Below are positions 45,597 to 57,641 of a stretch of 64,000 nucleotides of DNA, one piece after another. The position numbers were made by a program, and so were the translations under genes. The DNA comes from Fasciola hepatica (Eukaryota; Platyhelminthes; Trematoda; Plagiorchiida; Fasciolidae). The stretch's first letter is position 1. Every line of letters starts with the position of its first letter. A model generated the notes under the pieces. That model was not told the origin of the DNA, did no database searches, and worked only from the letters and a program-made list of their open reading frames with translations. Location: contig CANUEZ040000062.1 of NCBI GenBank assembly GCA_948099385.1, positions 1,860,001-1,924,000 of the forward strand, read 5' to 3'.

Positions 45597-46400
45597 ACCA
45601 ATCGGGGACAATATTGTACCTGTTATTGGCGCCCTTCACTTTGTTTCCGCCTACCCTATCGATCACAAGTTGATCGCAGATGATTTCAACGCCCCAGGGG
45701 CGTGTTGTCTATCACAATCTGGCCGGCGAAGTTATCAGGATTTCGTTACCTGTACACACCTCGGTGGTTGGACTCAACACGTTCAATCATTTACCAGAGG
45801 AAACAACACCCTAGATATTCTGTTTTCTTAAGGGCTTAATAAGGTAACCACCTCTGTAGAAGATAGCTTCCCCAGGTGTGACCACAGGGCCGTCTCGTGA
45901 GCGTTCTCTGTCCCAAAAATCGTTATTTCCTCCGTACCGTCTGCCAGACCATGATACTAAGCTCACCGGAGCAGCCTTCCAAACATAATCAGATCTCAAA
46001 ATTGGAAGACATCGTTTCTTTCGCCCGATCCTCGGGTGGTAGAAGATCAGCTATACTCTACTCTCAATCAGTCTTTAAACACCATCACCCCAACTATGCC
46101 ATCACTGACGAATTCCAGAACGAACAGACTCTCGTGGGTGAAATCTAAACTCTCCAAACTTCAACGACTTGCACCAAAACCCGGGAGTTTTCGGTATATA
46201 TCCAAATGGACCGACTGCCAGCCAAAATCAAATCACGAACTGAACTCATGCTTACTCACCAAGAATCAAAAGCTTTGTGCCACCCCAAGAAGACAGAAAT
46301 CCTGGGTAAGCTGATGAGAACAAGAAACCCCCAATGCAGCAAGAATATACCTTCCATCAATATTAGCACCTAGCCTCTGGATAAACCGGGAGAAATAGCT
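45597..46400 (+). pseudogene. CR1-like endonuclease remnant and linker (el5)
   Basis: Degraded: LIADDFNAP in place of GDFN, LGGWTQHVQSFTRGNNTLDILFS (about 45750-45830), CDHRAV (about 45880), then linker with LSWVKSKLSKLQRLA (46130). Several stops and frameshifts. Motif order follows el2. Confidence 0.65.
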
Positions 46401-48072
46401 GAAGCTTTCAACTTATTTTTCACTTCAACCCTAAAGGCTAGTGTTCCCATCCCTGGAATACACTCTGCATGCCTACCCAGTGAGACTCTGTCCAGTTTCA
46501 CTTCACCCCAATGATACCTCTCCACTTCTAGTCTCTATGAAACCATCTTACAGCCCAGTTCGGGACGGTATTCCGCCAGATGTTTTAACTCTGTAGGGTC
46601 CAGACATTCCTAGCCTTCTATCTAATTTATCTAACCCGTCTATGAAATTTAGCTCGTTCCCTACTCAATGGAAAACCTCCACAATTATCCCCTGCAAGAA
46701 AGGCTCTGTTCGTGTTCTCGAGAATAATCGTCCCGTTAATCACACACCGATTATCTCCAGAATCGTGGAGAAGCTCATCAGGGATAAGATAATGGCCCAC
46801 CTCTTAACAAATAACTTGCTCAATGCGGGCCGACACGGCTTCCTGAAAAACCGTTCGTGCTCTGCTTGCCAAGTTGACCTCTTGAACTCAGTCACGGAGG
46901 CTGCTGACAAAGGCATGTCCATGATTATTATCCTGCTTGATATGAAGAAGGCTTTCGACCGATTCTCACACACGGCTCTCATCACAGGCCAAATCTTACG
47001 GCATCACGGACCCGTTACTCTGTTGGTTGAATTTTTATTTCTCCGACCGTCATCAGTTGGTTTAGCTTATTGGTTTCGTCTCCAAACCCAAACCTGTCAC
47101 CAGTGTTGTCATACAAGGCAGAGTTTTGGGCCCACTACTTTTCCTCATATACATAAATGATGTTTCCAGTGTCGTTCTCCATGGCAGTCTCCATTTCTTC
47201 GCGGACGACATTAAAATATTGTATAGTTTTGATTCTAGTCAACTTAGTACAGTTATCAGTGATATACCGCAAGATTTAGTAGCTCTTAGTTCTTGGTGCT
47301 CCACATCATTAATGAAATTTTCTGCGAAGAAAAGCAACATTCTTACGTTCAAATGCAATGTCCCCCCAGGTAGGTTCAGTATTGACGGTCACCCGATTTC
47401 CATCAGCCCGTTAGTACCAGATCTAGATTATCAAGATTCGGCCAACTTCACTTTCTCTGAACATACTACCACGCAAGCTGCGAATGCTAGAGGAATTATA
47501 GATCTTCTCCATAGGACACTCCGCCTTCCAGAAAGCAAGTTCAGCACCTATGAGACCCAAGTTAGACCCCTTCTGGAGTACTGTTCCATAATCTGCTCTA
47601 ACATGCGCTAGTGGGACAGAGTGGCTATTTGAAAGATTCAACGGCTAATGACAAAAGAGTTAATTGGCTTTTCCACTCAACCCAATTACAGCCAACGCAG
47701 TGAACATTTGAAACTAGATCTGTGATTGCCTTAGACGCATGAAGCTGCACATTGTATTCTTTCATAGTGTTGTTGTAAATCGAATCATCGACTCAGCACC
47801 GCAGTTGGGAAAGCAAACGGACTTACAATATTCTTTAAGAGTGAGACAACACAGTTACTGTTCCCATTTCTAGAAATGCTCTTAGATCCAACTTTTTCCC
47901 CATTAAGTATGCAGCTTTATGGAACAAATTACCCCATGACATACATTTTATAAGGCCATCTAAGAAGGTAAAGGCCCACATAAGCAAATAACTCACAGTA
48001 CAAACTATAATCTAACTTACAGATCCGTGCATATGTGAAGGAAGGGCATCTGAAGTTGGATTAGGTTTCTAA
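46401..48072 (+). pseudogene. CR1-like reverse transcriptase (el5)
   Basis: FPTQWKTSTIIPCKKGS (46657), LNAGRHGFLKNRSCSACQ, ILLDMKKAFDRFSH (catalytic Asp), a frameshift near 47120, GPLLFLIYINDVSS, FFADDIKILYSF (47195, both Asp), then MKFSAKKSNILTFKC and RPLLEYCSIICSN to a stop at 47609-47611. The C-terminal domain continues in broken frames to SEVGLGF and a stop at 48072. Confidence 0.75.
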
Positions 48073-51000
48073 TAGTTTTCGAACTCCCTTTTTTGTGAAC
48101 TTCATTGTCTTTTGGGCCACAGCAGCGCTTGTTTCCTCCACTCGCCTTACTCATCCATTCGTTTTGCTTCTCTTTTACGTCTGATCCTGCCATTTGCGCT
48201 TTTTATTCTCCCTCAGCAAAGTCCGACAGGCACAGTCGTTGAACTTTCTCTGGAGTGCCACACTAACTGGGCTCAAGCCCCAGTTATGGCGGCATTTACT
48301 TTCTTTTCTTCTCCCCTCTCCATTCTGTAACTTTCAACTTCTTTTGTCCTACGATTTCCCACAGAATGGTTTTATCTTTAGTCCGACGATTCTGTTCCAC
48401 CTTCATCCGTTTTGCTGAACCTGGCAACAAATAATTCTCCAGTTCCTCCCATCCTCCCATCTCTTTTCCCATAGCCACGGCATGTCTATCAATAACCTGC
48501 TTCCTGTCATTCATCCACTCACTATTCTTCTCTTCTTATCAGACTTTGCCACATTACACTTTAATTTGCATACGGATACCTAGCCCGCAATTATAAATCC
48601 AGTTCAGGGCTCCATCAAGACAACACTTACCCGCTAGACGTCACCTGATTTTGACTCACTATTACGCCTGGGGCTCAGGGTTTTGAGATAGCTCTCCACC
48701 ATCAATCTGCTCCCCATACAATGCCTTATTTTTCTAAGCAACACTCACCCGCGACTCATCAAGAAGTTGTTCCATCCGGGCCTACAACCAGTTTTCTACC
48801 GAAACTATTCTCTCCCTTATTTACCAGTTTTTGGTATGCTGAATCCTATGGTCCTTACAGTTCATCAGTTCTCACCTTCAGCATGCGCCTTTCGGCCGAA
48901 AATCGTTGGCTCATCTGTCCTAATCATCCGTTGCCACTTCACTAGCTAGCAGTCAACCTCTGCAAAGCCGGTGGTGATACCTTTCCACCAACTTTGTCGT
49001 GCCCAGCGAAGTCACCCTGCACATCAAATTCGGTGGTGCGGCCAACAGATGGCTGGCATATACACTGGAACCCGCCCAACTCTGTTATTGGCAAGAGCAA
49101 GCCGTTAAGAGATAGCCCCAGGAATTCTGCCGTTACCTGAGTGATTGCCCCATCTTGTCTTTTTCTTTCACAGATTGTGGCACCAACACCCCCCGAAGGT
49201 TATGGTATCCGGTCCCCAGAGGTCTCACAACAAGGGGAAACAGCCATCCCTATCAGTCTCGGACAAAATGGGCCGAGTGTAAGGAAAAAGATGGGTCAAG
49301 GAGAAATGGGAAGTTTACCCTACGGCGTAAATTTGCTCTACCTCTCCTCTACAAAAAAAGACGAAAAAATACACTTCTACCTGGGAAGGTCTTGAGCTAA
49401 TGATCTCTGCCCCCTTCATTACGGAAAGATTTCTGATAACAGCCTAGATCCGACCCTGCACAAGGGAAACCCCACGATTTCGAGTTAACCTGCAGGTCCC
49501 TTTGTCTAGACCAGTGCGGGGTGACCGCACGCCATTCGAGCTCTCCATATATGCTTGCCGACCCCGCCCTACTGGGCTTCAACCCTTTTGGGTTCCCTGC
49601 AAAATCTTTGGCCAGCTTGCTTATGTTTATTGCAGTAGTCGATACACGGTCTGAATAGTTACATCATGCGACCTCCTCTACCACCTATCAGCTTAACCAT
49701 TTTGTACTCTGGCTAAGCATGCGCTTAGTATCTCCATCATCGACCAACAGCCCTACAAAACTACCGGTCTCCGCCCGTAAATCCCTCATAGACCGGCCCA
49801 CTGGCCGTCAGGCAGCATTGTCACTTTAATTTTCGTGAAGCCGTTAATCATGACCCACAGCTGGAACATTCTCCAGACTGCCTCATTTCTCCTCTCTTTC
49901 AGAACACGCTGGTTACCTGGGTAGCCCAGCAACCCAATCGACGTTACCCCTGGATTACCTAAGGGAGTAAACGATTTGATCGATCGGATTGACCATGGGT
50001 AGACCTATACTTACACCTGCTGACGCCTAATATGGAGCACCTTACATGGCTGACCAGTGATCACAATCCCGTAACCAGAATTACAATCAATCATGATGGT
50101 CTCACCGGACCGCCGGACGGATTTCTGACATCGCCCATCAACCCACACCCCATCAGCATCCATTTCCCGTACTCCACACAAAGGGTCCAATTCATTCTGC
50201 GTGCAGGACCGGAGTCTGGCTTTCGCCGTTGCTTTCCGTACCTACTATCCCTATTTCGTCAGCCTAGCCCTTTTTGTCTGCTACCCTCATCATGCACTAC
50301 CTGCCGCCAACAGCAACCAATGATTCTAAGAAAAAAATACCAACCACCTAGTTATTCATTCTTTTATCACGTGAGCATAAAATTTCACTTTTACCCTCTT
50401 TCAACTTCCTCTGTTCCTTTGGGTCTGGCCTCTCCCAGTCACCGCCGTCTTTCTTCTTCTCCACCACCTTTGCATATTTTCTTGGTTGCATCAGCACCGT
50501 TTGTCTCCAACAAAGTGTTTCTTTGACGGCTTCTCGTTTAATTCCCCCGTTCTGTGTCCATTCGCCGTTCTCGCTCCTTGAAAACACACTGCATTCCTGG
50601 TGAAGGTTTCTGCCTCCATATGATTTTCCGTATAATATCGAAATTACCCATGCAGAAAGGCCAATCTGATCATCCCATTCGGCTCACATGCATTTGTATC
50701 TCAGGCTCCCTCTACAGTGATTTATCCAATGTTGGATCAATCTTCTCTATATCTGCAGGCATCTCCGACTGCACTTTGATAACACCGCGTTGACTCTATT
50801 TCCAATTTTCTTTTGGTAACATTCTCAACTAGTTTCTCGATACTGATTCCTCGAATATACAGTTGGCGCCATACCGCGTCTCCTTCCACAGTTCCCGACT
50901 CTTTGAATCTCTTTCACTCCACTGCTCTCTCTACCTTTCTCGACTGCACACCAAATTCCGTAGATCGCCGCGATCCGTTCTGGCCTACCGGATCCATTGT

Positions 51001-51357
51001 AGACAGTTATCGGCACCCATAACGCAAGTTGTGTATTACTCGTGCCTCAACACCCTGTTCACCTTGTGATGTCCGACACCAGTTGCTTTATGGGTTCTTG
51101 CAAATACCAGACTTTGCCATTCTTCAGTATCGCTTTTATCTGCATTCCCACGTCTATCGGGCTAACCATGCCGTCCCCGTCCAGAATTCGAAACTCATTC
51201 ACAGTAGCCACGCCGACCCTCTCAGCTTTAGTTCACTTAAACGCCGTCCAGGCTCATCGTTTCATTACTGCAATTGTGTGAACCCTGAACCTCAAACGAG
51301 TGATTACCCCACATTGCTCTGAACTGCTGTATTCTCTGATCATGCCTTGTGCATGCT
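48073..51357 (+). other. el5 long 3'UTR
   Basis: Non-coding. Contains the conserved hairpin at 49858-49880. None of the ORFs inside (for example 50032-50526) resembles a protein or recurs in other copies. Confidence 0.55.
49858..49880 (+). other. Conserved 3'UTR hairpin with bulged A (el5)
   Basis: CAG-CTGG, loop AACATTCT, CCAG-A-CTG. Confidence 0.6.
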
Positions 51358-51394
51358 TCTTGACCACGATCAAGAAATACACCATTATTACTAT
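51358..51394 (+). other. el5 terminal stem-loop and tail, covarying copy
   Basis: TCTTGA pairs with TCAAGA, so one C-G pair of TCTCG/CGAGA has become T-A on both sides. Followed by AATACACCATTATTAC. Confidence 0.65.
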
Positions 51395-52328
51395 CTTGGT
51401 TTGCCTGTCCAATTATTCGGCCAGGTCTTCGAAGTTGGCCTCACTGTCGCCTCGGCTTATACTTTCCGCCCCTTCCGCCCACGGACCCTGTAATTGGGGA
51501 GAGAGGTGACGGACTATGCTCTCCAAAGTATGCATTGTATCAAATTCAGCCCTGTAACCTAAATGGTTGAGGGCTATCGAACAGTTCTGCATTTTGATCA
51601 CCAGGTCGGCCATTGTATAGACATCGCCCTTGGTTCACTTTGTCTCAACCGTCAGGCCCTTTATTGGATTACGGGCTACTTTGAATGGCTAGTTGAACAG
51701 GTCCCTCAAAATCCTCCTTGTTCGTGTGTAGCCTTGTTCTGAGTCTAGCACGGTACACCCGTCGATAGCCTATCTTGCTCGGCCTCGACAGTAATGAACC
51801 AGAGACAGAATCTTTTGCCTTGGGTCGGTTATCTTGTTTTCGACGAAAGTTTCGAACTGTCTGATGAACTTGCGGTCACGTATAGAGCAGCCGTGGAAAA
51901 CCTTTAGCTCTGCTCTTGGCAGGTCGATCGTTGGTGGAGTTGGTGCTTTATATTCGGCGACCGGAGCATAGCTTACTACTTTAATTTGTCCTGACCCATC
52001 GGATACGTCATAGCCGTTGGCCTTCCACTCACGCTCGTTCTGTCCATGATTCTCTTTTGCTTCCCGGGCGTGCCGTCTAGCTGATAACAGTCGTTGTTCT
52101 AGGTCTGAAGTTCTTAACTTGGATAGATCGACGTTCCTCTAATCCACACAACCCTCAGAAATATATGAACTGGCACTGACAGGACTCGGTGAGCTAGAAA
52201 TAACTGGAGAATCAAAAGTATCCAAAACCTCCCCATTGACTTGCCGTATTACATCCTGTCCAGATTCCAATTGCTTCGACCCTTTGCATTTTGCGTGTTT
52301 TTTTGTTCCAAGTTTATCGACTAAGTTT
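51395..52328 (-). pseudogene. BEL/Pao gag N-terminal part (BEL1)
   Basis: Minus strand, parallel to BEL3 gag: a DUF1759-like stretch (about 51780-51940), then VIKMQNCSIALNHLGYR...HTLESIVRHLSPQLQ...ANFEDLAE and, after a stop, LDRQTKI at the el5 junction. Frame lesions occur upstream near 51650 and 51740. It begins shortly after the 5' LTR and primer-binding site. Confidence 0.75.
52295..52310 (-). promoter_or_regulatory. Candidate primer-binding site (BEL1)
   Basis: Minus strand TGGAACAAAAAAACA starts exactly 18 nt inside the 5' LTR, the same offset as in BEL2 and BEL3. Confidence 0.5.
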
Positions 52329-52701
52329 TGTGAGGCACGTTTGAGCAGTGCGTAGCCAAATTCGCAACGGATCCCGAAATCAAAAAGCGATTATCCGTTA
52401 AGTTCCACGATACTAGATTATCAAATGAACAAAGACACGAAACAGATAAAACCTCAATTATGAGATAACAAGGACACAAAAAACGAGAACCGAATTGCGG
52501 CGTGCGAGAAAGGAGCACGTGCACCACACAGGTCCAGAACAAAGATATGACAGAGCAACGCGCTGGGCGCGAACAAACGGGTGTTGGTCCGTAAAAACAA
52601 ACAGTGCATAAAACAAGTCAATGGTGTAAATAAGTGAGTGAAGTTAGAGAAACCTGGAACTGCCGTGTTTTTGAGAGGAGTTTCCACGACCGGTTGTTAT
52701 C
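52329..52701 (-). mobile_element. BEL1 5' LTR
   Basis: TGTGAGGCACGTTTGAGC... to ...CCGGTTGTTATC on the plus strand; the last bases are mutated from the expected TTACA. Gag lies on its left and LINE-J RT on its right. Confidence 0.75.
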
Positions 52702-54600
52702 GCTAGATGTATCCAAGGCGACGGGGCCGGATAATACCCACCCAGGAAAACTGAAGCCGCTGTGAAGAACAAATACTGAAAATCCTCCCAAGTGTTCAAA
52801 GTGCTTTGTGAATTTGACTATATTTAACATTATCTCGAAAAGCTCGCTCATATACCACTTTTTCCACGTTTATTTATCCATGTGAGACATTTGAATTTGG
52901 CTTTGAACCGTTTCTGACTGTCGTGCTTGAGCCACGGGGCTTTGAACCTTTGAGTTTTACTGTGAAGTCTTTTTGGCCGCTTACTTAAGGTTTGTGTATG
53001 TTTGTACCCTTTGTGAATTTCGACTTGGTAACGCAGAAACTACGAATCAATCTTGTTCTGGTTTCGGGATTCATTTGAATTGGCTGCGTGTTAATCGACT
53101 TGCGAGAATTGGTTTACAGCCACTAGTGTCCATCCTGGCTGAATCACTAGCTAAGGTGTTCAACGCATCAATAGACAACAGTGTACTACCTAAAGACTGT
53201 CTCGTATCGATCATCACACCCGTTTATGAAGGTGGAGACGGAGACACAAGCACCAGTTACAGGCCGATTAACTTGACTTCAGATGTGCTTAAAACTCTCA
53301 AGAGAATACCACGAGACAGAAAATTGAGGCATTTAGAGAGGAACAAGCTGGTGACTGAAAACTAGCGGGAGCCCTTGTCTCTCCAACTTATAAAATTCTT
53401 GGGTGAGATAACCGGTTCAGTGGATCGGGGGGGAAAGGGCGGAAGTCCGCTATATGGACTTTCAGAAGGTGTTTACTTCGGTTAGCCATAGATTGCTCGA
53501 AGCGTAGGTGGAATCGTTTCATTTTACGGTCAAAATACAGAAGTTGATTGTACAGGGCCTATAGGAGAGAGTTTTGCGACTGAGATTGGAAGGCTTCTTG
53601 TCGGACAATGGGAGACTGCGTAGTGGCCTTCCGCAAGGGTCGGTCCTTGGGCCTCTGTTATTTCTGATGTGCATTGCCGATCTGGCAGACAGGTTGGAAA
53701 AGCCTTGCCTCCAGTTCGCGGATAACTTCAAGGTGGTCAGAGCCACGGATGAAGCTGCGGTTCAAAGTGATCTAAACAGGGTATACCGGCGGTCAGTGGC
53801 TTGGGATCTTCCCCTCAACCTGAGCAAATGCCAACATCTCACGAAGGAGGAACGACCACCGCACACACGATAAGAGGGGCCACCAGACAATCGGGAGGCG
53901 CTGGCTCAGGACATAGAATCCCGGGACCTAGGAGTGATGGGAAGCGCTGACCTCAAGCCAGGTACCCAGTGCCAGAAAGTAATGCGGAAAGCAAGTAGAG
54001 CCCTGCACCAGTTAGGGAGAGTGATGAGCTGTAGGAAGCCGAGGATCTTATAGCCATTGTACAACGCTTTTGTGAGATCTCATCCAGAAAACTGTGTTCA
54101 AGCGTGGAGGTCATAGTTGGTGAGGGGCATCAAGGCTCTCGAGCAGCTACATGGGCGATTCAAGCGACGGTTCGGAAAATACATACATTCACGGAGCGAA
54201 CACAGGTTGGAGCAACTAGGGTTATTTTCTCTAGGAAGAAGAAGAAAGTGAGGTGGCCTCATACTGGCCTTCAAAATACCTCAAAGATTTGCAGAAGCAC
54301 GAGGTCACAGAGGGGCCTTATTTGGGCTGCCAGGGAATGGCCGCCTCAGTGGGCATTTATCGAAAATTAGAATAGAACTATGACTCGCACCAGAAGTCAT
54401 TCTTTTGCAGTTACAGTGGCTAATGACTGGAACAGGCTTCCCGGGGATGCGAGGAGCGCCAGCACAGTGTCTGAGCTCGAAAGGAGGTTTGATAAGGTGC
54501 GGCCACCGAGAGTCTACTTCCGTTTTTGTAGACGGCTGACTGGTTCCTCTCACTTCAACCGTCAAGGAACCTTTCCTTGATGCCTGCCACCCATTACCAT
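52702..54600 (+). pseudogene. LINE-J reverse transcriptase, 3' half
   Basis: DVSKATGPDNTHPGKLK (52708) is interrupted by a 330-bp repeat (52757-53085), then LQPLVSILAESLAKVFN, CLVSIITPVYEGG, SYRPINLTS. Broken frames hold MDFQKVFTSVSHRLLEA (SKAFDSV-like). Next come LRSGLPQGSVLGPLLFLMCIADLAD (53616) and LQFADNFKVV, where the YADD box reads FADN, losing the second Asp. The C-terminal end is HSFAVTVANDWNRLPGDAR (54397). It is the continuation of the endonuclease half at 35035-36307. Confidence 0.75.
52757..53085. repeat. Short orphan repeat, copy 2, inside LINE-J RT
   Basis: Similar to 3415-3745. It separates two RT motifs that are adjacent in related proteins, so it is an insertion rather than part of the LINE. 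Ends are not sharply defined. Confidence 0.55.
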
Positions 54601-54829
54601 ACTACACTTATTATATGGGAGACTGGCCGAGAGGAGTGTGTGACTAACGGCTGTGATCCGAAAAGTTGTTGAAGAGAAACGGGGTTGGATATCTAATCTG
54701 AACCCTTGCCGATTATAGCCAAGTATTGAAAAAGAGTCGTCTCTTCCAACTCTCGGGTCACCGGGTAATCCAATGAGCTCGCCAATGGAAGAATCTGGGC
54801 TCGTTAGCAGTAAGAAACCCGTCACGCAA

Positions 54830-55535
54830 AAGGGGCCTTCCAGTGAACCTCACCAAGTGTCAATGCTTGACCATTAATGAAAGGGCTAGTGGGAATAGTG
54901 TGGGTTCTTCGCAAGAGGTCTCTCAGGTCAGAGACTTGGGCGTTATAATGGACAACAGTTTCAAGCCGTCGAAGCAGTGCACCGCAGAAGCAAATATGGC
55001 CAGGAAAGAACTCTTTCGAGTTAGATCCATTATGTGGTGAAGAGAGCCAGAGATTTTCGTTCAGATATACCAGGCCATAGGTAGGCCGCACATAGAGTAT
55101 TACCTGCAAGTCTGGGCACAGTAATACCAGAAAGGTATAGACTGTCTGGAAAAAGTGCAAGGGCTAGCCGCTAGAATGGTGACTGGGCAAGGCGGACTGG
55201 CTTCACAGGGTGCCCCCGTGCCCTGGATCTGTTCCCGAAGAATGGGCGGTGCGTTCGCGGGGATTTCATAGAAGACTTCAAGGTTATCAAGGGACCGTCA
55301 GGTACAAATCGAGAAGGCCTTTCCTCTCCGATCCCAGAGAGAGGCACAAGAAAGCTTAGACTTAGATTACAAAGAAAGCATTCGAGGCCCCAAATTGGGG
55401 TGAATTACTTCTCGAACAGAGTGGTACCTTATTGGAATAGGCTCCTACAGGGGGTCAAAAACACCACGACAGTGAAGGTCTTTAGGGAAGCAGTAGATCG
55501 GTGTTGGGTGGCGGTATACCCCGAATTGTTAGGCA
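54830..55535 (+). pseudogene. Second LINE-J-like RT C-terminal fragment
   Basis: VNLTKCQCLTINERASGNS aligns with the LNLSKCQHLTKEERP block at 53818, then VRDLGVIMDNSFKPSKQC, and later VNYFSNRVVPYWNRLLQGVK (55410). It is 5'-truncated within RT and sits directly downstream of the first copy, giving a head-to-tail pair. Confidence 0.65.
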
Positions 55536-55931
55536 GTTTTTAAGGTCAGACAGAATTTACCCTTTGATTCCACCTTTCCCTGCCAGGGCTGATACTGCAC
55601 AAAATTTCTGCCTTCCAGAAAAAGAAACTCACGCGGAGTTGGGAGCTACTGAAACGCACCGACAACTCAACTGTCTGGACACACGATTGGCTCTAGCCAC
55701 ATCAAGTGCTGTGCAAACTGAACTGATCTGAAGTGAATTCAGGCAACTCGCCTTCAAGTGCTGGGACCAAACTTCTCGCGCCGCGGAGGGGCGCGCGCGA
55801 CCAAGTCTGTGCATTTATTCGCTCCCAGCTAAGTTCAACTAACCCAAGTAACTCTGCTGACGAAATGACAAGGAATCTCAAAGAGTTAATCTCCTTAGAT
55901 GATAGGCTATTTGTTCCCAAAATTCGTCGTC
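55536..55931 (+). pseudogene. LINE-K coding fragment left of BEL2
   Basis: The frame 55733-55936 ends KIRRPQ at the BEL2 target duplication and is in phase with the LINE-K frame right of BEL2 when one copy of cacag is discounted. Its upstream part may be the 3' end of the preceding LINE; the boundary is not resolved. Confidence 0.45.
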
Positions 55932-55936
55932 CACAG

Positions 55937-56208
55937 TGTAACGACCAAAACGCTCAAGTGAAACCGAGGGGTAATAAAACGAAACTGTGTTGAATCGGTG
56001 CATCTCACTACCGTACCAACTGTCCTCAAAGCAATCTCAGTAAGGAAGCACAACCATAAAAAGAAAAAGTAAGTGCACCAAGCGTAGAATAATTGTCGAC
56101 CACAAAACAGTGTCCGCATGAATTAGGTTAGAGAAGGCGATCCAAAATTGGTAATAGAGTATAGGAATGTGAGTGGAAGAGGAATTTTTAATCAACATGG
56201 ACAATACA
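55937..56208 (-). mobile_element. BEL2 3' LTR, internally deleted
   Basis: 272 bp, TGTAACGACC... to ...GACAATACA. Compared with the right LTR it lacks 443 bp; the sequence jumps from CGCTCAAGT to GAAACCGAG. A 4-bp AAGT lies at both deletion edges in the long LTR. Confidence 0.9.
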
Positions 56209-56231
56209 CTGACCACCAAGATTCCTCACGG
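56209..56231 (-). promoter_or_regulatory. Candidate polypurine tract (BEL2)
   Basis: Minus strand GAGGAATCTTGGTGGTCAG lies directly before the 3' LTR, resembling GAGGATTTTGGTGGGCGG beside the 41875-42250 LTR. Confidence 0.5.
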
Positions 56232-56427
56232 TCGTTCACGGCAGTTTCAGACAGTAATCGGTTCTGGCTCCCCCTTCCTACTTAAGCACCCGAGACACCG
56301 CAGTTCACAGAACTTACAACAGTACGCCTGCTACCTTCCTTCCCTTGGGGTATACGAGTACTTACAGCAGTACGCCTGCATACTCCCTAGCTTACAACCC
56401 CAGCTTCCAGTCGGCACCTTCTATCAA

Positions 56428-56808
56428 TCAAATGTTTCTTACTTCTCTCAGTTGCTTTCGCTCGCTAGTGCGGACCACGGCCGTCCGTACCAGTCCATCT
56501 GCATCAACTTCTACGTCCCCAATTTTCCCCATGGGCCACTTGTCTCCCGCAAAGGTCTCTGAAGCAACTAACACGATGTCCCCCTTTCTAAGGTTTCTGT
56601 GTTCTGAAAGCCATTTCTGTCTGGCCCGCAAAGTCGGGGCATATTCTCTCACCCATCGGCACCAAACGTTATTCGCGAAGTGGTTGATCTGCCTCCAACG
56701 TCTACAATGGTGTTCTCTCATGTTAGCATTATCTAATATACCGCAATCGCCCCTCAGCAGTAGTAGACTGCTCGGAGTCAGAGCCAATCTGCCCTGGTCA
56801 GCGGACAA
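56428..56808 (-). pseudogene. BEL/Pao DUF5641 domain (BEL2)
   Basis: NHFANNVWCRWVREYAPTLRARQKWLS, KGDIVLVASETFAGDKWPMGKI, DGLVRTAVVRTSERKQLREV: the C-terminal pol domain, open over 126 residues. Homologous to 37349-37690. Confidence 0.85.
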
Positions 56809-57641
56809 AAGTAGGACTATCGGTCGATTATTTTATATCCTCTCAACTTCAGCAGAGCAAGTATTTAATGCCTCCTCATTCATTATCTGTTCCTTAGAAA
56901 GCACTATAGCAACCTGCGTACCGAAAGGGTCACTCTCTCCCAAACGCCCCCTCGGTGGCGCGATGCAGGGCGGTTAAAGTGCCAACTTATGCCCTGACTG
57001 GCTAGGTGATCGGTAGTGCGCCGTCTATCCCAAAGCTTCAACTGGCTTTTGAGCTCAGTAACTGCACCCACGAAATTTGACCCAAAGTCGCTATAGATTT
57101 ATGTTGATGTTCTACGTCTACCAACAAAAAGGAAAAGTGACACAATGAACGAGTCAGTGCTTAAACTAGTTGTCATTTCCAAATGGGTGGCTCGAGTTTG
57201 CAGAAGAGTGAATAAACAGCCGCATCCTTTTTCTGACCCTCGGCCCCTACGAACAAAGACTGGACCAAAGTAATCTATTCCGACCGAACTGAAGCAATAC
57301 CGCCCTCTTTCCACACGACAGGGAGGAAGAGGAGCCATCAACTGCTGACCGGCGACAGCGGCCAGCCTACGACAAGTGAAACATCGTCCTATTACCCGTT
57401 TGACCGCACCGATCCCACTGATAATCCAGTACCTCTCGCGGATTGCGGCAAGCACTTGCGCGGTACTACTATATCCTTCTCTACTATGGTGGTGGCGGAT
57501 AATGGGTTCTGTCACTGAGTGTCTGTTCGGCAAAATAACTGGATGTCTGAAGGCACTTGGATATTCAGCATAATCTAGTCGTCCACCAACACACAAAAGG
57601 TTTCGCAATACAATCGGGCATAGCTTTATTAAAGAACCCAA
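56809..57641 (-). pseudogene. BEL/Pao integrase (BEL2)
   Basis: HHCC domain: IIRHHHSREGYSSTAQVLAAIRERYWI...VIGRCFTCRR (57390-57510). Core: GIDYFGPVFVRRGRGSEKGCGCLF (first Asp) in the open frame to 57099. After a frameshift YSDFGSNFVGA (second Asp, about 57080) and a GRLGE-like third acidic site (about 56950) follow. It inserts the cDNA into the genome; the frameshift inactivates it. Confidence 0.8.

Larger units (their letters stand above)
45597..51394 (+). mobile_element. CR1-like element el5, 5'-truncated, inserted in BEL1 gag
   Basis: Starts within the endonuclease and ends in a stem-loop and ATT tail. BEL1 gag reads up to DRQTKI on one side (51395) and continues VADG on the other (45596), so the insertion removed or duplicated very little. 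About 3.3 kb of 3'UTR follows the RT. Confidence 0.8.
36308..52701 (-). mobile_element. BEL/Pao retrotransposon BEL1, mosaic, nested in LINE-J
   Basis: The 3' LTR (36308-36679) and 5' LTR (52329-52701) belong to the same family. Coding parts run on the minus strand: gag 52328-51395 and 45596-45249 (split by el5), protease, RT, RNase H/A17, then DUF5641 at 37690-37349. The integrase core is missing. In its place lies 37796-42704: a CR1-X flank with a CR1 insertion, another LTR and a second copy of BEL 3' non-coding sequence. Flanking 5-mers are gtcag (36303-36307) and gctag (52702-52706). Confidence 0.75.

Noticed and set aside
45454..45666. Minus ORF as a separate domain of BEL1
   Set aside because: It crosses the el5 junction at 45596, and the true gag frame in the same stretch is a different one matching BEL4.
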